NCBI GenBank assembly: GCA_027257055.1
Contig: JAPVLO010000276.1
Coordinates: 1,488,001-1,552,000, forward strand
DNA length: 64,000 nucleotides
Direction of reading: 5' to 3'
From: Cephalopachus bancanus
Taxonomy: Eukaryota > Chordata > Mammalia > Primates > Tarsiidae
Shown here: positions 11,919 through 22,345 of the stretch, one piece after another
Layout of the letters: each line of letters starts with the position of its first letter
Numbering within the stretch: position 1 is the first letter of the stretch
Notes under the pieces: model-generated
Database searches by the model: none
The model's input: the letters and a program-made list of their open reading frames with translations, nothing else
Told to the model about the DNA's origin: nothing
Translations under genes and position numbers: made by a program

Positions 11919-12104
11919 TTTTTTACTTTCAGCAAGAAGTGTTACATTTCTCCGAAGATCCAGATTTCCCTTTAGCCTTGGGTCAAGGAGATAGACTGAG
12001 AATCCCAGAATGTGGAGGCGGAAGGTCCCTCTTCTGGCCTCCTAATCCACTACTGGAATGCCCTCTAAGGCATTCCTGGCCTATGGCCATCTATCTGCTT
12101 GTAT
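11919..12104 (+). repeat. Source copy of exact 186-bp duplication
   Basis: Lies within longer sequence that continues as the same ancient repeat to about 12,290, so it is the original locus. See 10,951-11,136 for the inserted copy. Confidence 0.9.
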
Positions 12105-12290
12105 CCTTCCAGTGCTGGGGAGCTCATTATCTCCTGAGGCAACTCATACATTCTGCTTTGAGCTAAAATCCGCCTCTATAACTGCTCTTTATAGGTCCTG
12201 GTGGTGGAGCAACACAAGGAAGATCTTAAATATTTGAAGAGAGCTACCCATCTTCTTTGAGTCTTTTCCAAATTACGACAACTAAATTCT
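11930..12290. repeat. Ancient CR1/L3-like repeat remnant
   Basis: Blocks such as 'gaatgtggaggcggaaggtc', 'ttccagtgctggggagctca', 'ttatctcctgaggcaactca' and 'aaatatttgaagagagctac' resemble a deep amniote repeat of the CR1/L3 kind. The family is uncertain. Confidence 0.4.
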
Positions 12291-12609
12291 TTTAAGATTT
12301 TTGCCTGAAATCTGGAAGAACAAGAATGGATGTTAAACTCCGGCCACAAACAAAACTCTTGCCATCACCGCAGCTAGCTGGGAAAGCATCTCTTGAAGTA
12401 TTCCAATCTCGGGCGTAGCCTACTCTCTGGTATCATTCTCGAATGGAACCCATCCCTCATTTAGCTGGAATAAGTAAGACATCTGGGTGAATGGAAATCC
12501 TGCTGTCTTACTCCCTTTGCTTTCTGAATTTCTCGAGAGAGCACAAACTCCTTAAAATTGCTATGAGATAGAATGTAAAGGTTTTCTTTTAAAGAGAAAA
12601 TGCATGAGA

Positions 12610-12735
12610 CTATAAGCTTTTGGAAAACAGAAATTATGTCCAATTTTTCTTCTGTCCCTATAGTGCCTAATACTGTACTGTATCTGGCAGATAGAAGCTG
12701 TTCCGTGAATTATTGCTCTATTGAGCAATAACGGA
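12610..12735 (+). repeat. L2 LINE 3' end
   Basis: Sense L2 tail pattern: 'ataagcttttggaaaacaga', 'tatagtgcctaatactgta', 'ggcagatagaagctgt'. Confidence 0.55.
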
Positions 12736-12803
12736 AACTGACCAGTATTATGTTGGAGTACATATGATGAAATATAGATGTATATCTAAAAACAATCTGT
12801 AAA

Positions 12804-12868
12804 TACATATGTGTGTATATGCATATATACATATAAGCACATCCATACAATATATATGCACACACATG
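12804..12868. repeat. AT-rich simple repeat (CATATA-like)
   Basis: Imperfect alternating ATATGTGTATATGCATATA sequence. Confidence 0.7.
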
Positions 12869-13844
12869 GTTTTCCTTCTAATAACCTTTATAATGTCCCT
12901 GTACTAGTTCATCATTTATAGGAAGACTTACGTCACTCTTCAGACAAAACTATACTCTGGATAAATTGCAAATCCTAAACACCTGGGGTGATTTGAGACC
13001 TGCCACCTTATTTGTGATATTCTGGGGTTGCTACATCGAGACTGACCCTTTTCTCTGTACCTTCCACTGCTAGAGGGATGATGCTTTGCTCCCAGGTGGA
13101 AAATGCCACCCAGCTCCTCGCCCCTCCTACCTCTTTCTCTCGTGCAGTTGTGTTGCTTCTTCAGTTGCTCTTGCTGTTGGATATGGAGAAGGAAAACTGG
13201 CAAAGGATGGGGGTAGAATGCAGCTTCTTTAACCTTTGTTTTCCATTTTGCCTGGTTTGACTTAACTGACCTTCACCCCTTCTCACAGGGATCTTTGACT
13301 AGTGTCCTTCCTGCAGCATGCTTCCCTTCCCGAGTCAGAGCCCCGAGTTTTCAGCACTTTTGCTTCTTCCTAGCTAAGTGATTTTATACCTAGAACATGG
13401 TGTAATGGAACCAACCTAGATTCACGATGAGAAGCAAATGAGGAAAGATGGATGTGGAAGCAGAAATCTCATCACAAGTAAAATGCTGCTTTTAGACATG
13501 AGTATAGTATCTCTGCTAATGTGGTACTGGCTACACGACTTTCTCTGTGCAAATACTAATGCCCCTTTTCTTAGGCAGGTGCAGCCACAGTGGTAGACCT
13601 CCAGCCTTAGACTGAGAATTCTGGGTGTACACCCAAGCCACTGTGTGTAGAGGCCTTTGACCCCCAACTTTCTGAATTGCCATAGGTCACATGCCCCTCC
13701 TCCACCCCCACCCAGCCTGCAAGCCTTCACTGTGACCTTGCAACTGAGTTAATTGTACACAAAATACCATACGAAAAACACTTGATGTCAGGACAGACCA
13801 CAACTGTTAGAAGGAGAACACAAATGTCCTACTCTATAATATCT
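12869..13844. other. Unique non-coding sequence
   Basis: No repeat or exon recognised. The frames at 12,940-13,203 and 13,422-13,730 are unsupported. Confidence 0.35.
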
Positions 13845-13965
13845 CTTACTTGACTATGAACGCTTAGAGGACAAGCCCCAGATTTGTCTGGTTTTCTATT
13901 TTGCCTTAGGTGCCTGGCACATAATAGGCACCGAAGATTTCTTGAAGAACTAATTGCCACGGTAG
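13845..13965 (+). repeat. L2 LINE 3' end
   Basis: 'gactatgaacgcttagagga', then 'aggtgcctggcacataatag' and 'gcaccgaagatttcttga' match the sense L2 tail. Confidence 0.6.
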
Positions 13966-14788
13966 CTTATCTCCTCTGCAGAGTAGTAAATGGAAACTGA
14001 GCCACGTGGCGGGAATGCATTAGGTTCTCAGGGTGAGAGCAGGGCTGCAGAATAAGATGCAGGCTGTATTCTGATCATGGACAATCCAAATGTTTCTCTT
14101 AATTTCAGTGTGAGCAGTATTCTTTACGCCTAGACTAAGAAACTGAAGACAGGCGATGCTGTGGGAAGGGAGCTGTGGCATAATAGAGTTGTCAGTGGGG
14201 ATGGGACTGTTCAGCGTGAGATGTAGCCTTTGCAGCCAGCTACACTGAATTATGTGCTGGCTGTGAGACTTGGGTATATGTGACGACTAAACTCAATGCA
14301 CAGTTATCTGCCCTTCGTCAACACTTGTCCATGGTATCATCAGGCAAAACCGCTGCCTATTGTATTCTGCAAGACATCAGCAAAAATAAAAAACGATTTC
14401 TCCTTCTAACTTCAAATTCTACTTCAAAATTGGTTCTGTTTAGACATTTGCTTTAGGAATGAACGATTTATCCTTCAAACGGGACAGGAAGGACACAGAA
14501 CTTCTTTTAAGCTGGAGTTTGTTAAGTGCTCTGGCAGGATCGGCGGATTTTAATCCTGTTGGCAATGTGGATATGCAATCAGGCTCTTGCATCCTTCAGC
14601 CTCACATTCCTCAAATGTGAACCCCAACTTCCGCTTGGGTTTGGAAAGACTTCAGACCTAGCAAGAACCCATAGTTGCATACTTGCCGGTTAGGGGATTT
14701 CATCTGACTCATCTGGACCCAGGACAGCAGCAAATTTGATTTGCCAGAGTTGTGGACCTCACTAATCCCCCCTCGCTCTCTTAGTTTA
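13966..14788. other. Unique non-coding sequence with possible MIR trace
   Basis: 14,225-14,330 has a weak sense-MIR look ('gctggctgtgagacttgg'). The rest is unassigned. Confidence 0.3.
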
Positions 14789-15540
14789 CTCATTCAACAC
14801 ATTCACTAAGCACTGCGCTGTTCATAGAGCTTTTTAGAAAGTCTATACTCTCATTATGAACCTTCAAAGGGACCTTTGGAAAAGCAATGGTAGGTAAATT
14901 TAAGATCAAGTATTCTGAGTTCGTGTATCTACCTGAGGCAAATACAAAGAAGGGAGATACTAAAATATAAATCCAGGAGGACAAGTTCACAGTCTATTAG
15001 TGAGAGCAGACATGAAGCAAGTAAGTGACCATAAACTCTAATTAGTGCAAGAGAGGTCCAGAGAAGGGAGTAATTAATTCTGTTGGGAAGGGTCTAGATA
15101 GTGAGGTACAAGTAACTTCCAGGAGAGGTTTCCTAAACCAAGTTTCTTAACTGAGGTAAATAGGAACTTGCATTCATTGTGGGGGGCAAGATGGGGGTTC
15201 CAGGCAGAATTCAGTGTGTGAGAGGCATGAGACGGGAGGTCCAGAGAACTTGAAGCCGTTTGGCATTAATGGAATATATCGAGATGGGCAGAGGTGGAGG
15301 ATGGGTGAGGCAGGAGAAGCAAGCAGGGACCTTGTATGCTGTACTAAGAACTTGTGGACTCAATTTTACCTTACAGGTCCTATAGGGTCATGACAGGGTC
15401 ATAAGCTAGGGTGTGAAGTGGTAAAGCTAGTTTTAGACTTAATACTCTGGCAGCCAATTGTGGGTGTGTTGGGAGAGCCAGTCTAAAGGCAGGAAGATCA
15501 GTTAGAAGACTGTTGCAATAGTTAGTAAGATGTGGTGACA
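14789..15540 (-). repeat. L2-like LINE, with repeat unit A
   Basis: Starts 'actcattcaacacattcact', an antisense L2 terminus, and runs through 'gcagggaccttgtatgctgt' to 'gttgcaatagttagta', both L2 landmarks. 14,857-15,212 is also the unit found again at 15,642-15,767, 17,427-17,640 and inverted at 16,262-16,444. Confidence 0.5.
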
Positions 15541-15641
15541 TGATGGTGGCATGTACCACTCAGCAATGTGACGGCAAGTCACCTGCTCACTGTGTGCCTC
15601 CACTGGCCCCATCTATGAAGGGGGATGGCGATGAACTTGTA

Positions 15642-15767
15642 ATGAACCTTCAAGAGAACCTATGGAAAAGACATGGAAGGTAAACTGATGAGCAGGCATT
15701 CTTAGTGGTTATACCTGAGGCAAACAGAGGGAAGAAACTAAAAATAAACCCAAGAGAACAAACTCCT
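15642..15767 (+). repeat. Local repeat copy B (first half of unit A)
   Basis: Aligns to 14,857-14,992 at roughly three quarters identity by eye, sharing 'atgaaccttcaa', 'tggaaaag', 'aggtaaa' and 'acctgaggcaaa' in order. Confidence 0.7.
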
Positions 15768-16261
15768 TCCTGTGGGCTCAAGCTACCAGACGGCTTGGAT
15801 CCACCAGATTCCATCATGGCACCCATGCACCGTGAACCGTGTGTCCAGCACGGCACAGCAGCAGGCTGTGAGGCCTGCTTCAGAGGAGAGGGTTCAGTGG
15901 AGGGAGTCCCACGGCCCAAGCTGTGCCTTGTCACGCAAGGGAGCAGCCTCCCAGCAGGCCTGGCTCACTGCCCTCTGACATCCCCTTTCTGTGGCTTTCC
16001 AAAGTGATCTGGGCCTACCCTCCCACCCCTAGAGCTGAGCCTGTAAAGTCAGCCTGCTTGGATTGAATTTTGATTGACAAGTGGCACTGAAATTAAGGAG
16101 GTGGAGAACGAGGAGTATTTCCAGAGAGCAGCTAGCAGCAGGGGAAGACACAGGCGAGCGGTGGGGACAGCCGGTATGGGGCTAAAGGCGGCTTCTCGGA
16201 CATTGTGGCCCACCCTCTGACTCCCAATAGTGCAAGAGATGCCTCGCACTGGTTCTTGTTT
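15768..16261. other. Unassigned sequence between local repeat copies
   Basis: No repeat or exon recognised. The open frames here overlap on both strands and have no domain. Confidence 0.3.
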
Positions 16262-16444
16262 CATACCTGTGTCTTTAACGCACTGAACCCTGCCTCCCAC
16301 AATGAACACAAATATGAACCCAAGTTCCTATTTACTTTTCCTGCTAGACGTCTCTTATATCTCACTATCTAGTCCCTTCCCAGCAGAATTAATTACTCCC
16401 TTCCCTGGTCCCCTCTTGCACTAATTAGCGTGGGGACTTGCTTC
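16262..16444 (-). repeat. Local repeat copy D (inverted second half)
   Basis: The reverse complement matches 15,014-15,240: 'ctaattagtgcaagag', 'gaagggagtaattaattctg', 'ctagatagtgag', 'gtaaataggaacttg' and 'ttcattgtggg' occur in the same order. Confidence 0.75.
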
Positions 16445-16759
16445 TGGGGCAGAGGCCTTGAGAAACAAAAAGAATCGTTCTTGCAAGAAGGGGAGAAACT
16501 GGGATCCTTACTGGGCCACAGCCAAGGTGGCCTCCAGAGCCACCAGCCATCTCTGACCTGCCCAAAACCCCTCCCACTTCCTTGTTTAACAGGATGAGCT
16601 CCCCTGGCAAAAGAACATGATGAGGCATCTCATGTGTATAGTACTTCTCTTTCCAAACACAGTGAAAAAGGCCAGGGAGATCCATGCTGGGCATTTCAGA
16701 GTGAGAAGCACTTTCAGAGATCATCTAGTCTGCTTCCCTCGCTTTTACTTTCATTTTTT

Positions 16760-16888
16760 AATTAAAGAAAATTTTTTTTAGGGACCAGGTCTCGCTATGT
16801 TGCCCAGGCTGGTCTTGAACTCCTGGGCTCAAACAACCTTCCCGCCTTGACCTCCCAAAGTGCCTGGGATTACAGACGTGAGCCAGCC
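16760..16888 (-). mobile_element. Alu monomer/truncated Alu
   Basis: Only one arm is present: 'ggtctcgctatgttgcccag' to 'attacagacgtgagccagcc'. It could be a free left-monomer type element or a truncated Alu. Confidence 0.7.
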
Positions 16889-16894
16889 TCCCTC

Positions 16895-17010
16895 ACTTTT
16901 AGAGTTGTGGAAACAAACTTTTAGAGATGTGGAAACAAACTCAGGGAAGTACATTCATTTGCCTGATCACAGGGCTGGCCCTCCCTCCTCCCAGCTCTGT
17001 GTTCTTCTGC
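16895..17010 (-). repeat. MIR fragment with 22-bp tandem duplication
   Basis: MIR antisense text (gtggaaacaaactcagggaa ... cctgatcacagggct). A 22-bp unit at 16,897-16,918 is repeated with one mismatch at 16,919-16,940. Confidence 0.55.
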
Positions 17011-17149
17011 ACAGGCGCCTGCTGCTGTTCTGTCCCTTTCATACAGGCGAGGAGGAGTTCCAGCAAGTGGGAATTGAGCTTGAATTAGAAGTTAGTTCTG
17101 TGGAGCCCATTCACCCCAGGATGCCACTGGCTTACAGGACATCATAAAC

Positions 17150-17290
17150 GTTAACAAGTTTCCTTATCTGTAAAATGGGATTAGTGCCACCTTCAACAAC
17201 TACCTTGCAAAGCTGGCACGAAGGTTATTGGGGATCACACTTGTATAGGTGGTGTAGCCTGGGCACACAGAGGTGCTAAATAATGTTTGG
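17150..17290 (+). repeat. MIR SINE fragment
   Basis: 'gtttccttatctgtaaaatg' followed by 'ttagtgccacctt' and 'aggtgctaaataatgtttgg', the sense MIR 3' half. Confidence 0.65.
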
Positions 17291-17426
17291 CTGGAGAAAT
17301 GGGGCCCTGGTCCCATATGGCAACACCCCTCCGGAAGAAGCATTCCCCCTGCCCAGTGTGTGGAGGCGGAGGAGGGAAGACAGGACTCCGGTGACCCGCC
17401 ATTCTCCCTGAAGCCCAGTGCTGGCC

Positions 17427-17640
17427 AGTGAGAGCCACGACACAAGTAAGTGGCCAGAAACTCTAACCAGTGCAAGAGAGGTCCAGAGAAGGGAGTGATT
17501 CATTCTGTTGGGACGGAACTGGAGATACGAGAAACTTCTAGTAGAAGAGGTTTCCTAAACTGTTTCTTAACTGAGGTAAATATGGACGTGTGTATCTGCA
17601 CATCTGTGGGGGACGGGGTGGGGAATTCTAGGCAGAATTC
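17427..17640 (+). repeat. Local repeat copy C (second half of unit A)
   Basis: Aligns to 14,999-15,212: 'gcaagagaggtccagagaag', 'gaggtttcctaaac', 'gtttcttaactgaggtaaat' and 'aggcagaattc' are shared. It is more similar than two random L2 copies usually are, suggesting duplication in this lineage. Confidence 0.8.
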
Positions 17641-18149
17641 CCCGGGGAATGCAATATCCTCCAGTATCTACTGTCCAGATAAGATCCTCACATGCCCAAG
17701 ACCCATTCAAATATGTCTGGGTTCAAATTCTTTAGAGTTTTATGAGACTGTGGCGGTGCGGATGGTTGGGTGTGGGGGTACAGACCGCTGAAGATGGGAC
17801 GGCTGGCGTGATTCGGCCGGTGGCCTGCCCAAGACAGAGGCCCTGTGGTTCAGAAAAGAGGAGCAAGTAGAGTTGAAGAGGTCCCATGCCCCTCGGGCCT
17901 CCTCCTGTCCCCCCAGGACCGTCTATTCCGCAGCCGCCTCCTGAGGGCTGTGCCAGGATGAGCCTGGCTGCCCCCTGGTCCTGCTCCTGCCACCTGTGTG
18001 CTCTTGGCTGCTCCCTTCGTTTCTCCCAGCGTCAGGGTCCTTAACCGGAGCATGAGATGACAGCCCTCCCAGGACGTGTACCCATAAAATAGTGCCCTGA
18101 AGCCCAAGGCAAGCTGTTGCTCCTCCGCCTCCAGGAACGATGAGGTCTG
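17641..18149. other. Upstream flank of CpG island
   Basis: GC content rises towards the island. No repeat recognised. May hold proximal regulatory sequence. Confidence 0.35.
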
Positions 18150-19580
18150 GCCTCTGTCGGGGAAACCTCCAACCGGCTCTCCATCTTCGGCACCACTGAG
18201 GCCGCCCGCAGTCTCTTTCGGAGCCGGGCACGCTCGTTCCTCGCGCTGTTCCCCAACCGCCACCAGGAGGCGCCATTTGCCCGCCGAAGCCGGCCGGGCT
18301 CATAACTCCTCAGGGCCGGGGCGGGCTGCCCCTTTGCGCAGGGCGGTGGAGGGTGCGGGCTGCGCCCGGGCTTCCCACCTGAGGTCGATACACCGCAGCG
18401 CCCGCCCCGCCGCCCGCTCGGCCGCGCGCCCCCGCCCCTGCCCGGCGCGGCTCCCCCGCCGGGGACCTCCCGCTCGGCCCCGGCCCCGGCCCCGGGGTGG
18501 CAAGTTTGCCCCCGGCCGCCCGGAGCCGCCCGCCCGCGCCGCGCCCGCCCGCCCGCCGCCGGCCCCGCTCCCCCTGCGTCCGGGCCCCGGCGCGCCGGGC
18601 GAGGCCCCGAGCGGCGCGGGGCGCGCGCGGGCTGCCCGCGGGGTCCCAGCCCGGCCCCGAAGGGGCGCCCCCCCGGCCGGCCGTTCGCGGGGCCGCCGCA
18701 GTTCCCGCGCTGCCCGCCGGGCGGCGCCCCGCGCCTCGCCCGCTCCTCCCGCGCGCCCCGCTCCCGGCTTGCTCGCAGCCGGACACAGACTCTGCCTTCG
18801 GCTGCCGGCGGATCGCGCTGGAGCCGCCGCGGCTGCTGCGGAGGAAAAAACAGGGAAAACAACGGCCGGGCGGCCGGCCCAGCAGCGCGCGGCGCCCGGC
18901 TCGGCCCCCGGAGTGCGGAGCCGCCCAGGTAAGGGCAGCGGCCCGCCGCGGCGCCCCCGGCCCGCACCCGGGCTGGCCCCGCGCCCGGCCCCCTCCGCGC
19001 GGGCCCCCTGCTGCGCCCGCACCCCGACTTCTGACGTCTCTGCCGCCGCTTCCCTCGGGGCCGCTGCCCCGCACCCCTGCCCGGCCCCCGCCCCCGCCCC
19101 CGCGCCCTGCCTCCCCTCTCCCGCCTTCCGCCAGCCCTGGCCCGGCACTCCGCGCCCTGCGTCTCCGGATTCGCCGCCGAGCCCCCGCCGCGCTGCTCCC
19201 GTAGTTCCTCCAGTCTCCATCCCCGTCTGCCTCCCTCCCGCCGCATCCCTTCCCCGGGCTCGCCGTCCTCCCGCCCGGTCCTCCCTCTTCCCGGTGCAAC
19301 TCCCAGCCCTGCCTCTGCCCCCTGCAGGGATGGCGGCCCCTTCCCAACCCTGGCGCTTCTCCCCCGCACCTCGTCACCCTCCGCTTCTCCCGGCGCGCTG
19401 TCCCCAGCCCCAGTCCCCCATCCCGGCTCAGCCCTGCATCCCGCGAAGCCCCCTCCCCCTTCCCTCACTGCCATCTGCCTCGACTGCCCCCTGCCCCTGC
19501 CCTGCTCGGGCCGCCACCACGCCCCCCCACCCCGCGCCCTACACACCGTCTTGCTTCGGGGGAACTAGCGTCCGATCAGA
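18150..19580 (+). promoter_or_regulatory. CpG island promoter
   Basis: About 1.4 kb of very GC-rich sequence with dense CpG, GC boxes (for example ggggcggg near 18,318) and no TATA box, between flanks where CpG is rare. This is the classic form of a vertebrate broad promoter of a housekeeping or developmental gene, kept CpG-rich by lack of germline methylation. Direction is inferred from the + strand splice donor at 18,929. Stop-free frames on both strands reflect base composition. The gene is not recognised. Confidence 0.85.
18775..18928 (+). other. Probable non-coding first exon ending at a strong splice donor
   Basis: The sequence ends in CCGCCCAG followed by GTAAGGG, a near-consensus 5' splice site. 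The upstream bases (an A-rich gaggaaaaaacagggaaaac run within GC-rich sequence) look like a 5' untranslated leader. No convincing start codon context lies between here and the donor, so the start codon is probably in a later exon outside the window or far downstream. The 5' end is only a guess. Confidence 0.45.
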
Positions 19581-20571
19581 AATGACCCTCTTTCTCGGGA
19601 CGAATGGGGCTCCCACCCATCCCACCCTAGTTCACCCGAGTGGGAAGTGAGGGAGAAACTCCAGAGACCTGCATTGGGCGCGTGATGGGGGAGGGGGCTG
19701 GGGCAGAGGGGGAGGGGAGCTGATTGAGATTCTCTCCAGTGAGGACTGGCAGAGCTGTGAGGACTGGCAGAGCTCAGACCTGGCCAGGGTGGAGGGCGTG
19801 CAGGCGACAGCTGGGACAGGGGGTGCAAGGCGCTGAGAGCACCTGTGTCTCTTTCCCTGGCTCCCTTGAGCTGAGCGAAGTGAGGGGAGGAGTTGGAGCC
19901 TGGGGAGAGTTGGCTGAGGGCCTTGGGGTGGGGGAGGAGGCGGCGAGGGGGCTGAGCCAGGGCCCTCTGGCCCGTCTGCCTGGCAGTGGTGGGGCAGTGC
20001 GGGCTGAGCCGCTCCTGGGCTGGACCTTGGGCTGCACGGCTCTTGGCATCTGTACTTGATGCTGCCATCTTCCTCCTGGTGCTGTTGTTTGGTGATGCCA
20101 CGCGGTGCCACCTCCCTGCCTCCCTCCAGTGGCTCTCCTGGGCATGTCTCCCAAGGGTCTGGAAAGAGGAGGGGAGCTCTGGGCTTGGCTGGGCCCCTTT
20201 GCCAGGCAGTGTGCACCTGTCAAGATCAGACCAAGAGATCTGAGGACCCACCAAGAGGACTGAACCCTGCGAGGAACAAAGAGAACTCGCTGCACTTTCA
20301 CTCTCTGTGGGTCGCCTGTTGGTAGTGACACTTCTAGGAGCACCTGGAAACAGCTGGCACGGTATTCCCAGGGATAAGGCCGTCTGGGTTGGCAGGGGGC
20401 ATGTGAGAGAGAAACCCGGCCCTGCCTGGCTCCCATTGAGTCTGTGCTTGCGTGACAGGGCGAGGGGCCTGGAAGGTTGACTGCACCCGGGTCCCACCCG
20501 GGAAAAAGGCCCTGGAACTCCAGTGGGCATCGCCAGGCTGGCCTTCTTTGCCGGAGCTGCGGCTCATGCTT
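19581..20571. other. GC-rich early intron or flank
   Basis: Unique sequence without recognised repeats. An 18-bp unit (gtgaggactggcagagct) is tandemly duplicated at 19,739-19,774. Long minus-strand frames (19,565-20,530; 19,774-20,577) have low-complexity Ser/Pro/Arg composition and no domain. Confidence 0.4.
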
Positions 20572-20712
20572 CATCATTAATCAGGTTGATTATTTTCCTC
20601 ACTGGCTGGATGTGTTTCTCAAGGTCACGACCCTTCGGAGAGTTAATCTAATATGCACACATTACAGTGTCTGGGTTTGTTTAATTTTCCATATTTTGTT
20701 CATTTCTGGCAG
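20572..20712. promoter_or_regulatory. Candidate conserved non-coding element
   Basis: An abrupt AT-rich block inside GC-rich sequence, with ATTAATCA and TTGATTAT, homeodomain/PBX-type words, then TTAATCTAATATG. It lies about 1.6 kb after the putative first exon. It is not a repeat I know. Confidence 0.35.
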
Positions 20713-21239
20713 CCCAGGCTTGCCCACCAGCCTCCTGCCTGTGTCACCAGCTCCGCCACCCATCCCCCTCTGGGCCTCCCTCCCGGGACCCAGAGGCTGC
20801 CCTGGTTCCTCACAGGTGGGGAAGAGGCAGGTGCTGGTGGAGGGGGGGGTTGGGCGGCGGTCTTGTTTTTTGTGTTCTTCCCATCCCCCCATCCCAGACG
20901 GCCGTCGTTGGCTGACGTCTTCCCCGGCACCGAAAGTTCTTCGGAGAGACTGGGTCTGCTTTGTGCTCTGGCTTTCCGGTTTGCTTTTCTCTTCGGATGG
21001 AGAGGGAACTTTCGTGTCCTGGGAGAGAAGTGGAGCCTCTGGGGAGAAGGTCCCAGAGGGTTCTGGATAGGGGAGCACAGCTCTCCAGAAATGGAAAGAA
21101 GGACGGGGTGACTGGCTGGGGAACTGCTCGGAAAGCAAGAGAGGCAGCGAGTGGGAAGCCTGCGGGCGTGTGACTGGTGAGGGTGGGCAGCACCGTGCGT
21201 GTGTGGGAAGAACCCATCTCTTGGTGTTTCTGCGTAGTA
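20713..21239. other. GC-rich unique sequence
   Basis: No repeat or exon recognised. Overlapping frames on both strands lack domains. Confidence 0.35.
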
Positions 21240-21470
21240 CTAATCCCTTATGTGTGTATCGAGTTCTGTAGCGTTCCAGATGCCTTTCAGAAAAATTACT
21301 TCATTTGATCTCCACTACAGCCCTACAAGCATTTGATCCGTACTACAAACAGCCCTGGAAGGAGGTATTATTGACCCACAGAAACTGAGGTTCAGAGAGG
21401 TTAAACGACTTACCCAAGGCTCCACGGCTAAATCAAGAAGCCTCTGGACTCTCAGTCCAGTGCTTTTGGG
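21240..21470 (-). repeat. MIR SINE
   Basis: Antisense MIR in full order: 'catttgatctccactacagc', 'gaaggaggtattattgaccc', 'cagaaactgaggttcagaga', 'ggttaaacgacttacccaag', 'ctctggactctcagtccagt'. Confidence 0.8.
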
Positions 21471-22194
21471 TGACTTCTTGTTGCTCTTTAGGTCTCAGCT
21501 GCTCAGTGCTCAGAAAGCCAACCCTCTGCCCATCCCTGTCTCAGTTCATCCCCTACATTCTTTCCAATATCAGCCCAACCTTTCTGCCTCCGTGGGGGGC
21601 TGACTGTTTTGGTGCCCCAACTCAGGCCTGGCGGATTCTCTGTTTTGCATGTTCCTCAGGCCTTAGACTGGCTGCCTGGATGTCCCACCATCCCTTGGGA
21701 CCCAACTGGCCCCCCGCCACCCCAGGTCAGCACTGCCTCTTGCCTCGCCCTTGCAGAGAGAGCTGCAGGGTCTCCCCAGGCATGCAACCTGAGCACCTTG
21801 GACACCCCCACTTCGTTCTCCAGCCCTCTCAGTTCTTTTGGGTCATTTTATTTTTGCTTTTGCACTGCCACTGTCCCCACTTGGGCCATTAGCTGCCCAC
21901 CCCTGGTCTGTGGTATCGACAGCTTCCTCACTGGGCCTCCAGCCTCTGCTTCTAGACCCTGCTTCCACACCTGTCTTCCCCCAGAGGGTGGTGCATCACA
22001 CGACGGGCCCAGGCTACTGGATGCAGCAGACGCCTTCCCTCGGAAGGGAGGAGGGTCCTCCATATGCTGGCCCCAACTTTAAGTCACATTGTGGTGTCTG
22101 GCATGGTCCGTCCCCCTCCCCACCCCAGCCCCTGCATGTCCCTCCTCTCTTGTGTCCATCCACACTTGCCCAGCCTCCAAGGTGCCACTGGAAG
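21471..22194. other. Unique C-rich sequence
   Basis: No recognised repeat or exon. Confidence 0.35.
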
Positions 22195-22345
22195 GGTTCC
22201 CAGCTCCGACTGCCAAGTGTCAGGCAGACCCAGGCTTCTGTCCTCGCAGGGTCCCTATGTGACGTTGGATAAATTGCTTGGCCTCGTTGACCCTCACCTT
22301 CCTCACCTGTAAAATGGGGATCATCTCACCTGCTTTAGAGGGCGG
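22195..22345 (+). repeat. MIR SINE fragment
   Basis: 'atgtgacgttggataaattg', 'cttcctcacctgtaaaatgg' and 'ggatcatctcacctgc' follow sense MIR order. Confidence 0.7.

Noticed and set aside
18041..19650. Very long open frames on both strands (501 codons minus, 457 codons plus)
   Set aside because: They overlap each other inside the CpG island and are almost only Ala, Arg, Gly and Pro. GC-rich sequence lacks stop codons by chance, and no domain or codon bias supports them.
19305..19650. Possible exon: pyrimidine tract, CAG, then GGATGGCGG with an open frame to 19,650
   Set aside because: The acceptor-like site is attractive, but the frame is low-complexity Pro/Ser and no good donor follows. Too weak to call.
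19565..20577. Minus-strand frames of 321, 267 and 194 codons
   Set aside because: Three overlapping frames in GC-rich DNA with Ser/Pro/Arg bias. No homology recognised.
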